64,000 nt of DNA from an uncultured Clostridia bacterium (GTDB lineage Bacteria; Bacillota; Clostridia; Christensenellales; Aristaeellaceae): positions 1-64,000 of the forward strand of contig CAKTWP010000006.1 in the NCBI GenBank assembly GCA_934630705.1, read 5' to 3'. Positions within the stretch are counted from its first letter, which is position 1; each line of letters opens with the position of its first letter. This document shows, one piece after another, positions 17,042 through 25,035 of this stretch. The notes under the pieces are model-generated. The model had not been told where the DNA came from, searched no databases, and saw nothing but the letters and a program-made list of their open reading frames with translations. The position numbers and the translations under genes are program-made.

Positions 17042-18682
17042 GTGAAGAAAGGTATGCGTTTCCTGTCGCTTCTCCTGGCTCTGGCAATGCTCTGCAGCGT
17101 GGCGCCCCTGGCGCTGGCAGAGGATGCGCCCATGCATATCTCCGTGGCGGGATATATGTTTGGCCCCATCGACAATGAAAAAGACGTGATTACCCCCAAG
17201 GTGGAGCAGCTGCTGAAAGAAAAGCATGGCATCAACGTGGACATCGAAGTACAGTACATCGAAAACAGCAACTACACCGACGTGCTCAATCCCAAGCTCA
17301 CCAGCCTGGACACGGCCCCCGACGTGTTTCTGGCCAGCAGCGCCACGCTGCTCCAGACCTATTACGATCAGGGCGTTATCAAGAGCTGGAGCATGGATTT
17401 TTTCAAGGAAAATGCCCCGGATGTGTATGACTTCGTCATGAACGGCGCGGCCTATGGCGATCTGAAGGACGATACGGATCAGTGGGTGGAAGCGTCCATG
17501 ATCGACGGGGAAATGGTCACCGTGCCTTCCTTCAAGCCAGATGGCTCCATGCCCTACAAGGCCATGATCTATCGCGGCGACTGGCTGGAAAAGCTGGGCG
17601 TCACCGAGGATCAGCTGCCCAAGACCATCGACGAATTTGTGGAGCTGATGTATCGTTTTGCCAAGGAAGATCCCGACGGCAACGGCAAGGACGATACCTA
17701 CGGCATGTCCTGCACCGCCATGAAGGCGCTCTTTGGGGCCTACGGCGTGTATGAGGGCTTCCTGGGCGGCACCTCCTATTGGTACAATCAGGATGGTGAA
17801 ATCCTCAATCCCGATGTAAGCGACAAGGCCAAGGCGGTGGTGGAGCTGCTGGCCAAGATGTATGCCGACGGCGTGATTGATCCCGAATTTGTGACCGGCA
17901 AGGAATCCATTTCCGGCAGCTACTGGGCCATCTCCAACGGCTTTGTGAACGGCCGCTATGGCGTGAGCGCCCTGGCTTCCATTGACCATTATCGCCTTAA
18001 GGGCGTTACCGGCGAAAACGACGCAGGCGGCCCCTGCGCTCAGGAATACTGGGCAGTCAATGGCGAGGACGCCACCTTCGTTTATGGCCCCTGGCCGGCC
18101 GGCCCAGATGGGGACTATGGCTACTCGGTGGGCTACGCCGTAGCCGTGTCTGAAAGCGCCGTGTATAACGCCGCCATGAGCGACGAAAAGCTGGCCACCA
18201 TCTTCCAGATCATGAATGCCTTTGCCACGGATGACGAACTGTATATGCTGGCGGCCTATGGCATCGAGGGTGAGCATTACACCGTGAATGAAAACGGCAC
18301 CATCACCCGCAATGGCGAAATGACCAACGCGGATCTGAACGCCGTGGGCGTGTGGGGCTGCCGCAGTCTGTATGGCTCTGACCGCGCTTTCAGCACCACG
18401 TCCTATGATCTGGTGTATTACAAGGATCCCTCCATTGCCAACCGGCTCAACTGGTTCAAGAAGCCCCAGTATGACAGCTACATTCAGAACGCCGTGTCTG
18501 TGACGCTGCCCTCCCAGTCTGATCTGATGGGCGAGCTGAACACCATCCGCGACGAGACCTGGGTGAATATCATCACCGGCAAGGCCGATATGGCTTCCTG
18601 GGATGAATATGTGAACAATTACAATGCCGCCGGCGGCGAAACGCTGCATGCGGAAGCCAATGCGTGGTTCCAGAATAAGTAA
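17042..18682 (+). CDS. Extracellular solute-binding protein (cluster 2)
   Basis: 546 residues. The start is a GTG 8 bases after AAGGAGG. The signal peptide ends in ALA-ED. A cysteine does occur in the hydrophobic core, but it is preceded by Leu, not Gly/Ala/Ser, so a lipobox is unlikely. The mature part has sugar-binding-protein traits (DVFLASSATLLQTYYDQG, FAKEDPDGNGKDDTYGMSCTA with a Ca-loop-like stretch). It should feed the two upstream permeases. No ATPase is encoded here. A terminator-like hairpin follows before the glycyl radical enzyme. Confidence 0.9.
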   Translation: MKKGMRFLSLLLALAMLCSVAPLALAEDAPMHISVAGYMFGPIDNEKDVITPKVEQLLKEKHGINVDIEVQYIENSNYTDVLNPKLTSLDTAPDVFLASSATLLQTYYDQGVIKSWSMDFFKENAPDVYDFVMNGAAYGDLKDDTDQWVEASMIDGEMVTVPSFKPDGSMPYKAMIYRGDWLEKLGVTEDQLPKTIDEFVELMYRFAKEDPDGNGKDDTYGMSCTAMKALFGAYGVYEGFLGGTSYWYNQDGEILNPDVSDKAKAVVELLAKMYADGVIDPEFVTGKESISGSYWAISNGFVNGRYGVSALASIDHYRLKGVTGENDAGGPCAQEYWAVNGEDATFVYGPWPAGPDGDYGYSVGYAVAVSESAVYNAAMSDEKLATIFQIMNAFATDDELYMLAAYGIEGEHYTVNENGTITRNGEMTNADLNAVGVWGCRSLYGSDRAFSTTSYDLVYYKDPSIANRLNWFKKPQYDSYIQNAVSVTLPSQSDLMGELNTIRDETWVNIITGKADMASWDEYVNNYNAAGGETLHAEANAWFQNK

Positions 18683-18691
18683 GAAATACTG

Positions 18692-18729
18692 AAAAGGGGC
18701 GCCGCTGCATGGGTCGGCGGCGCCTTTTT
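18692..18729 (+). terminator. Hairpin between binding protein and glycyl radical enzyme
   Basis: GGCGCCGC (18698-18705) pairs with GCGGCGCC (18717-18724), flanked by A4 and T5. Since an ORF starts 20 bases later in the same direction, partial readthrough or a weak site is likely. Confidence 0.75.
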
Positions 18730-18748
18730 GAAAGGATGGGGGACGGAT

Positions 18749-21019
18749 ATGCGGAATTATTATGCGTGGGATGATGCGCATCTGACAAGCGATCTTTCGC
18801 CGGAGTTTGCCTTTACCAAAGCCTATCAGGAAGCGGCGGGCAAGGGGCTGGCCCGGCGGGAATGCGCTTGCCTGAAGATTTCGCTGCCTGCCTCCGCCAT
18901 GCCTGTTCAGGAGGGCGACTGGTTTGTGGGCAGGCGGGTTTTCCGTCCGCTGGGCGTGGCTCCAAGCTATTGGAATGACGAGACCGATGGCTTGGATCAT
19001 GTGGGCTTCTATGCGGATCTGGACCGGCTGACCCATGTGATGAATCGCCCGGATCAGACCGCCGAAAACCGCCGGGCCATTGGGAAGCTGATTGACTTCT
19101 GGGCCGGGGAAAACACCACCGCCCGGGCTCATGCACGCTTTGACGCGCAGATGCGCCGGGAAATGCCCAGCGATCTGTGGAACCGGGAATCCGGCGTGAT
19201 TTTCGGGCTGTATCGGCTGGTGGTATCCCAGCTGGATTATGATAAGCTGGTGCGGCTGGGCCTGCCCGGGCTGCAGGCGGAAGTGGCAGCCCGGCGGCAG
19301 GATAAGGGGCTGGATGCAGCGCAGCAGGATTTTCTGGATGGGCTGCTGGGCCTGCTGGAGATTCTGGCCGGGCTGCTTCGCCGCTATGAACAGGAGCTGA
19401 CCGCATTGCTTGCAAACGCGCCAGGGGATGAGCGGCTGGAGCGGATGCGGGCCTGCGTTCACCATTTGCAGACGGCGGCGCCGGGCAGCCTGATGGAAGC
19501 CATGCAGCTGGTGTGGCTGTATGCAGCGTTTTCCGGCTTCCGGGATTTCGGGCGCATGGATGTGTATTTCGGGGACTGGTACGTTCATGATCTGGATACG
19601 GGGGTGCTCACCCGGGAGGAGGCTTCTGATCTGCTGGACTCCTTCTATCGGCTGATGCGGGAGACGGATACCCGGGACGGCCGGGTGATTCTGGGCGGCC
19701 TGGGCCGACGGAATGAAGCAAACGCCGATCGCTTTGCCCTGCTGGCGATGGATACGGCCATGCGCCGCCGGGAGCTCAAGCCCCAGCTTTCGCTGCGGAT
19801 GTATCCGGGCCTGAGCCCGCAGGTTCGCGAAAAGGCCATGGAGATGCTGAAAACGGGCATGACCTTCCCGCTGCTGTTCAACGATGCCGCATCCATCCCC
19901 GCCGTGGAGAAGACCATGCGGGTGGATCGGGCAGAAGCGGAGCAGTACGGCTTCTTTGGCTGCGGCGAATACGTAATCGGCCATAAGAGCATGGGCACGC
20001 CCAACGACATCATCAACCTGGCAAAGGCGCTGGAGGTGACGCTTCATCAGGGGGTGGATCCCATCCGCGGCTGTCCCCACGGGCTGAACCTGGGCGCGCC
20101 GGAGGATTTCGATACCTTCGATAAACTCTTTGCCGCGTATCAAAAGCAGGCGGAATACTTTACGCAGATTGCCGCCCGGCATCATGCGCTGGTGTATGCC
20201 GCCATCCGGGAAAGCGCGCCCATGCTGATGATGAGCCTGCTGATGGATGACTGCGTGTCCCGGGCCAGACCGGGCGTCGACGGGGGCCTGCGCTATCTGG
20301 CGGGCACCTATGAAACCTATGGCAACATCACCGTTTCGGACAGCTTTGTGGCCATCCGGGAGCTGGTATATGAAAAGCGCCTGTTTTCGCTGAAGGAATT
20401 GGTGGCCATGCTGGATGCAGATTTCGCAGGCTATGAGGCGCAGCGGGAGCTGATGCTGCGCTGTCCCAAGTTTGGCAATGGCAATGGGCAGGCGGACGAC
20501 ATGGCCCGGCGGGTGAACGACCACATCTTTGATTTCGTTGCCCGGCAGGCCGCGCCCAACGGGCTGAGCTCCTATCTGGTGGTGATGATCAACAACGGCG
20601 CCAACGCCGATCTGGGCCGCAACACCCTGGCTACCGCCGATGGCCGCCATGCCCGCACCTATCTGTCCAACGGCAATAATCCCATGGCCGGGATGGATCG
20701 GGAAGGGCTGCCGGCCATGCTGCGCTCCATGGCGTCCACCCGGGCCTGCTGCACTGCCGGGACGGCCCAGAACCTGAAGCTGAGCCGGGAGCTGTTTGAT
20801 CATCACGCTCAGGCGGTGAACGATCTGATCGATACGGCCTTTGAGCTGGGGATTCTGTCTCTGAACGTGAGCGTGATGAACAAAGGGGATATGGAGGACG
20901 CGCTGATTCACCCCCAGCGGCATCAGAACCTGTTTGTGCGGGTGGGCGGGTTCAGCGCCCGGTTTATTGATTTGGATTACGATACCCAGCAGGACGTACT
21001 CCATCGGACAATCTACTGA
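18749..21019 (+). CDS. Glycyl radical enzyme, PFL-like superfamily, unknown substrate
   Basis: 756 residues, close to the family's usual length. The catalytic thiyl cysteine is C405 in FFGCGEYVIG. The glycyl radical site is G734 in VRVGGFSARF. There is one cysteine rather than the C-C pair of pyruvate formate-lyase, and a Glu two residues on, as in the eliminases/dehydratases (GCVE in those enzymes). So it is not PFL. The Gly for Val change and Phe for Tyr after the radical Gly are unusual. The start is the ATG at 18749, preferred over an in-frame TTG in the terminator tail. Its activase follows 23 bases downstream, and the preceding transporter suggests that the substrate or its precursor is imported. 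Such enzymes work only without oxygen. Confidence 0.9.
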   Translation: MRNYYAWDDAHLTSDLSPEFAFTKAYQEAAGKGLARRECACLKISLPASAMPVQEGDWFVGRRVFRPLGVAPSYWNDETDGLDHVGFYADLDRLTHVMNRPDQTAENRRAIGKLIDFWAGENTTARAHARFDAQMRREMPSDLWNRESGVIFGLYRLVVSQLDYDKLVRLGLPGLQAEVAARRQDKGLDAAQQDFLDGLLGLLEILAGLLRRYEQELTALLANAPGDERLERMRACVHHLQTAAPGSLMEAMQLVWLYAAFSGFRDFGRMDVYFGDWYVHDLDTGVLTREEASDLLDSFYRLMRETDTRDGRVILGGLGRRNEANADRFALLAMDTAMRRRELKPQLSLRMYPGLSPQVREKAMEMLKTGMTFPLLFNDAASIPAVEKTMRVDRAEAEQYGFFGCGEYVIGHKSMGTPNDIINLAKALEVTLHQGVDPIRGCPHGLNLGAPEDFDTFDKLFAAYQKQAEYFTQIAARHHALVYAAIRESAPMLMMSLLMDDCVSRARPGVDGGLRYLAGTYETYGNITVSDSFVAIRELVYEKRLFSLKELVAMLDADFAGYEAQRELMLRCPKFGNGNGQADDMARRVNDHIFDFVARQAAPNGLSSYLVVMINNGANADLGRNTLATADGRHARTYLSNGNNPMAGMDREGLPAMLRSMASTRACCTAGTAQNLKLSRELFDHHAQAVNDLIDTAFELGILSLNVSVMNKGDMEDALIHPQRHQNLFVRVGGFSARFIDLDYDTQQDVLHRTIY

Positions 21020-21042
21020 GCACGGAGAGGCATGCAAAAGCA

Positions 21043-21930
21043 ATGAATGACGTCCAGGGAATCATCACGGATATTCTGCCCTTTTCGGTGAACGATGGGC
21101 CGGGCATCCGAACCACGGTGTTTTTCAAGGGCTGCCCCTTACGGTGCGCCTGGTGCCATAATCCCGAAACCTGGCGGCGGGAGCCCCAATGCATGGTAAA
21201 CCCGGCGCTGTGCGTCCATTGCGGGGCCTGTGCCATCTGCCCGGCCGGGGCGCGGGATGGGCAGGGAAGCTGGAATCCCGCCCGCTGTCAAGGTTGCGGC
21301 GCATGCGGGAAGGTGTGCCCCACCGGGGCCAGCAGGCTGTGTGGCCGGGCGGTCACGGCGGCGGAGGTGGCGGCGCGGGTGCTCCCGGATCGTCCCTTTT
21401 TCCGGGAGCAGGGGGGCGTTACCCTTTCCGGAGGCGAGCCCATGGCCCAGCCGGCTTTTGCGCTGGCATTGGCCAAAGTGTTCCGGGCAGAGGGGATTCA
21501 TGTGCTGGTGGAAACCTGCGGCTATGCGCCGTATGATGCTTTCGCAGCGCTGCTGCCCTATGTGGACGGCTTTCTGTTTGACTGGAAGGAAACGGATCCG
21601 GACAGGCACCGGCAGTTTACCGGCGTGGATTCGCGGCTGATTCAGGAGAATCTGCACCGGCTTTCCAAGGCGGGGGCGAGCATTACCCTGCGTTGCCCCA
21701 TTATTCCGGGCTACAATGATAACCCCGGCCATTTCGCCGGAATCGGGCGGCTCACCCATGCCCTGCCCGGCATTCGACAGGTGGATATGCTGCCGTATCA
21801 CCCGCTGGGCAACAGCAAACGCGTCCAATTGGGCACGGCGGCGGATCAGATTATCCCGCCTGCGCCGGAGATCATCCAGGCTTGGCAGACGGAGCTGCAG
21901 CGGCTGTGCGCGGTGCCGGTTTGCCGATAA
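21043..21930 (+). CDS. Glycyl radical enzyme activating enzyme (radical SAM)
   Basis: 295 residues. The radical SAM cluster motif is C31-x3-C35-x2-C38 (GCPLRCAWCHNP). It is followed by two ferredoxin-like cysteine sets (CVHCGACAICPAGA and CQGCGACGKVCPTGA), the architecture of eliminase-type activases rather than the short PflA. TLSGGEPMAQP is the SAM-binding GGE motif. It should abstract the hydrogen from G734 of the upstream enzyme. A bidirectional terminator ends the operon. Confidence 0.95.
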   Translation: MNDVQGIITDILPFSVNDGPGIRTTVFFKGCPLRCAWCHNPETWRREPQCMVNPALCVHCGACAICPAGARDGQGSWNPARCQGCGACGKVCPTGASRLCGRAVTAAEVAARVLPDRPFFREQGGVTLSGGEPMAQPAFALALAKVFRAEGIHVLVETCGYAPYDAFAALLPYVDGFLFDWKETDPDRHRQFTGVDSRLIQENLHRLSKAGASITLRCPIIPGYNDNPGHFAGIGRLTHALPGIRQVDMLPYHPLGNSKRVQLGTAADQIIPPAPEIIQAWQTELQRLCAVPVCR

Positions 21931-21933
21931 AGA

Positions 21934-21971
21934 AAAAACACGAAATGTACCACAAGACATTTCGTGTTTTT
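21934..21971. terminator. Bidirectional terminator
   Basis: A 15-bp perfect stem (21934-21948 with 21957-21971) with A and T runs on either side, between the activase and ispE, which converge. Confidence 0.92.
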
Positions 21972-21978
21972 CTATTCG

Positions 21979-22821
21979 TTACAGCGCAGTTTCCGTGAGG
22001 ATACAAACAGGGAAACGATTGCGCAGCTTGCGGCAGGCAATTTGCGCTGCTGAAGCGGAGGCGAACGCGCCGAACACCACCGAGCCGGAGCCGGTCATTT
22101 GCGCCAGCACCGCGCCTGCTTCCAGCAGGGCCTGCTTTGCCTCCGCGATCCCGGGGCGCAGAGGAATAGAAGCCTGCTCCAAAGCGTTGCCCATGCCGTC
22201 CCGCAGCCAATCCAGCCGTCCTGCAGCCAGGCCCCGCAGAGCCAGCGCCGTATCCGGCGGCCGCACGCTGGATGCATGATACGCGGCAAACACTTCTCTG
22301 GTGGACAGCGCGGCGCAGGGCTGCACCAGCACCAGTGGGAAGCAGCGCCCGCAGGCAATGGGCTGCAGGCGTTCGCCAATGCCCTGCGCGCGCATGGGCC
22401 GGTCCATCAGGCAAAAGGGAATATCCGCACCCAGCCGCAGACCAATTTCGCAAAGGGTTTCCAGCGGGAAATTCAACGCCCAAAGCCGGTTCAGGCCCCT
22501 GAGCGCCGCCGCCGCATCCGCGCTGCCGCCGCCCAGCCCCGCGCCCATGGGAATGCGTTTGGTAAGCAGCATTTTTGCGCCGCTATGGATGTCCGCTGCC
22601 TGCCGCAGGGCTTCCGCTGCTTGCAGCACCAGATTATCCGGCCCGGCGGACAGACCGTCCGCGCCCGCAAGGGTCAGCGTCAAAGCATCCGCCGGTTCCA
22701 GCAGCAGGGTATCGCAAAGGGCCAGCGGCTGCATCAGGCTGTCCAGCAGATGATAGCCATCGGGCCGCTTGCCCACCACGTCCAGCGTCCAGTTAATCTT
22801 GGCCCGCGCCTGTATCTCCAT
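21979..22821 (-). CDS. ispE: 4-diphosphocytidyl-2-C-methyl-D-erythritol kinase
   Basis: 280 residues. A GHMP kinase of the non-mevalonate isoprenoid pathway. ARAKINWTLDVVGKRPDGYH and the ATP loop PMGAGLGGGSADAAA are diagnostic, and GADIPFCL and TGSGSVVFG complete the set. The ATG at 22821 follows GGGAGGAGCAC and lies inside the 3' end of the histidine kinase gene, a 29-base overlap that implies co-translation. The promoter must lie upstream of mutS2 or the response regulator. Confidence 0.95.
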   Translation of the reverse strand: MEIQARAKINWTLDVVGKRPDGYHLLDSLMQPLALCDTLLLEPADALTLTLAGADGLSAGPDNLVLQAAEALRQAADIHSGAKMLLTKRIPMGAGLGGGSADAAAALRGLNRLWALNFPLETLCEIGLRLGADIPFCLMDRPMRAQGIGERLQPIACGRCFPLVLVQPCAALSTREVFAAYHASSVRPPDTALALRGLAAGRLDWLRDGMGNALEQASIPLRPGIAEAKQALLEAGAVLAQMTGSGSVVFGAFASASAAQIACRKLRNRFPVCILTETAL

Positions 22822-24298
22822 GTGCTCCTCCCGGCTGCTTGCCCTTGGCCAGCGTGATTTCAAATTCCGCGCCGCCCTCGCCGGACACCAGACGAATCTG
22901 CTGCCCGTGCTTTTCCATGATTCGGCGGCAGATGGCCAAGCCCAGCCCCGTGCCTTTGCCCACGGTATGGGCCTTATCGGCTTTATAGAAGCGGTCGAAA
23001 ATGTGGGGCGCGTCCGCAGGCAGAATGCCCACGCCGTTGTCCTTTACCCGCAGCAGCACCTGACTGCCGTTTTCCCGGGTGGTGATGGTGATGGTTCCGC
23101 CCTGGGGAGTGAATTTGATGGCGTTGTCCAGCAGATTGATGATCACCTGCTCGATCTGATCCGCATCCGCATGCACGAAGCAGGGATCGGGATCGAAATC
23201 CGCGTTCACTTCCAGCTGCTTTTCATCAATGGGATTGATCCGGGAGATGATTACCCGCCGGGCGGTTTCGTTCACATCAAAATCCGAATAGGCCAGGCTG
23301 GTTTCCTCGTTTTCCATGCGGGACAGGTTCAGCAGCCCGGCAATCAGCTTGGACAGCCGATGGGTTTCATCCACCACCACCTGCAGATATTTTTCATGAT
23401 CCGCCTGCGGAATGGTGCCGTCCAGCATGCCCTGGGCGAAGCCCTGAATGGAGGTGATGGGGGAGCGGAGCTCATGGGACACATTGGCCACGAAATCCCG
23501 GCGGGATTGCTCCAGCGACGCCAGCTGATCGGCCATCTGATTGAAAGCGCGGGCCAGCTCGCGAATCTCCTGGGTGCCCTCCTCGGGGGCCCGGGCCTTG
23601 AAATCTCCCTGGGCCATGCTGCCAGCGGCCTGCGCCATAATGGTCAGCGGCCGGGTCATATGCCGGGTGAGGAAAAAGACCAGCAGCCCTGCCGCCGCCA
23701 CCAGCAGGCCCACCGCCAGCCCCATTTGCCATGCCAGCCCCTGATAGGAGGCGTGAACGGTTTGCGCGGCGGTCTGGATCAGCACCAGGCCAGTGACGGT
23801 GCGCTGATCGTTGAGGGCATTTTCAGGGATGATGGGCACCAGCACAGTGAACAGGGGCCCGGCGGAGCTTTCGCTCTGCACCACCACTTCCTCGCCCCGC
23901 AGCACCTTTTCCAGATACTTGCCGATTTCCTCCTGACTGGGCAGATATTTCAGGCTTTCATCGTTGAGGGTGGCTTCGCTGTAATAGGTGCGGTGCTGGC
24001 CGCTGCGATCCACCACCAGAATATAGGCGTTATATTCCTGATAGACCCGGCTGGCCTTCCAATACATATACTGTTCCGTGGTGGACGTTTTTCCCAGCGC
24101 CCGGGAAACCGCGTCCGTGGACAGGCGGCTGGCCAGATAGGCCATATCCCGCGCCTGGGTTTTCAGGGCGTTCATCCGGCTTTGGATGCGCGCGTTGCGC
24201 AGATTGATATATGAAATGGAAAACAGCACCACTGCGCAGGACAGAATCACCACCAGAAAAATCGTAAGCAGCCGGGCAAACATGCTGCCGCGTTTCAT
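22793..24298 (-). CDS. Membrane sensor histidine kinase
   Basis: 501 residues. First membrane helix about 8-30, an extracytoplasmic sensor region about 35-185, second helix about 192-212, then HAMP (213-266), HisKA with the phospho-accepting H275 in FVANVSHELRSP, and an HATPase domain with N (INLLDNAIKFT), G1 (DNGVGI), F and G2 (GKGTGLGLAI) boxes. It belongs to the PhoR/WalK/ResE-like group. It is 3 bases from the response regulator gene, so the two form a two-component pair. The stimulus is unknown. Confidence 0.94.
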   Translation of the reverse strand: MKRGSMFARLLTIFLVVILSCAVVLFSISYINLRNARIQSRMNALKTQARDMAYLASRLSTDAVSRALGKTSTTEQYMYWKASRVYQEYNAYILVVDRSGQHRTYYSEATLNDESLKYLPSQEEIGKYLEKVLRGEEVVVQSESSAGPLFTVLVPIIPENALNDQRTVTGLVLIQTAAQTVHASYQGLAWQMGLAVGLLVAAAGLLVFFLTRHMTRPLTIMAQAAGSMAQGDFKARAPEEGTQEIRELARAFNQMADQLASLEQSRRDFVANVSHELRSPITSIQGFAQGMLDGTIPQADHEKYLQVVVDETHRLSKLIAGLLNLSRMENEETSLAYSDFDVNETARRVIISRINPIDEKQLEVNADFDPDPCFVHADADQIEQVIINLLDNAIKFTPQGGTITITTRENGSQVLLRVKDNGVGILPADAPHIFDRFYKADKAHTVGKGTGLGLAICRRIMEKHGQQIRLVSGEGGAEFEITLAKGKQPGGAHGDTGAGQD

Positions 24299-24301
24299 GG
24301 G

Positions 24302-24991
24302 TTATTTCACCTCGAATTTGTAGCCCACACCCCAGACCGTGCGGATCTGCCAGCCCAGGCTTTCGCTGCCCTGCAGCTTCTCCCGGAGCCGCTTGATATG
24401 CACATCCACGGTGCGGCTGTCGCCAAAGAAATCAAAGCCCCAGACCTGCTCCAGCAGCTGTTCCCGGGTGAATACCCGGTTCTGATGAGCGGCCAGAAAA
24501 TAGAGCACTTCCAGCTCTTTGGGGGGCATTTCGATGAGCTTGCCCTGGAAATGTACCTCATATTTTTCCAGGCTGATGGTGAGCCCGGGGAAGGAAAGGG
24601 TATTTTTTTCGCTTTCTCCCGGCGCAGCCCGGCGCAGCACGGCCTTCACCCGGGCCACCAGCTCCTTGCCCTCGAAGGGCTTGGTGATGTAATCATCCGC
24701 CCCCAGCTCCAGGCCCAGCACCTTATCGAAGGTTTCGTCCTTGGCGGTGAGCATAATAATGGGAATATTGCTCATCTGCCGGATGCCGCGGCACACCTGC
24801 CAGCCGTCCATGCCCGGGAGCATCACGTCCAGCAGCATCAGGCTGGGAGGATTTTTCTGGAAGGCGGCCATGGCGTCGTCTCCCCGGGTTTCCACCGTCA
24901 CCTCATAGCCTTCTTTTTCCAGATACAGCTTCACCAGCTGGGCAATATTCGGATCGTCATCCACCACCATGATGGTCTGCTTTTCATTCAT
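24302..24991 (-). CDS. OmpR/PhoB family response regulator
   Basis: 229 residues. The receiver domain has the acidic pair D11/D12, the phospho-acceptor D55 (LLDVMLPGMDGW) and the conserved Lys in YITKPFEG. The C-terminal winged helix (FTREQLLEQVWGFDFFGDSRTVDVHIKRLREKL, in parts) is PhoB-like. The ATG at 24991 is used; a GTG 12 bases earlier is part of the AGGAGGTG ribosome site. It is the partner of the kinase downstream and lies 44 bases after mutS2. Confidence 0.95.
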   Translation of the reverse strand: MNEKQTIMVVDDDPNIAQLVKLYLEKEGYEVTVETRGDDAMAAFQKNPPSLMLLDVMLPGMDGWQVCRGIRQMSNIPIIMLTAKDETFDKVLGLELGADDYITKPFEGKELVARVKAVLRRAAPGESEKNTLSFPGLTISLEKYEVHFQGKLIEMPPKELEVLYFLAAHQNRVFTREQLLEQVWGFDFFGDSRTVDVHIKRLREKLQGSESLGWQIRTVWGVGYKFEVK

Positions 24992-25035
24992 GGATTTGGG
25001 CACCTCCTGGCCTGCGTTGGTTTATCAAAGAAAAG

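Noticed and set aside
18749..21019. Pyruvate formate-lyase
   Set aside because: Only one active-site cysteine, followed by GE, and a transporter-linked context; PFL has adjacent cysteines.
16964..21043. 1359-codon minus-strand frame opposite the cluster 2 binding protein and the glycyl radical enzyme
   Set aside because: Low-complexity His/Gly/Pro-rich shadow. The plus strand has full catalytic motifs, signal peptide and ribosome sites over the same bases.
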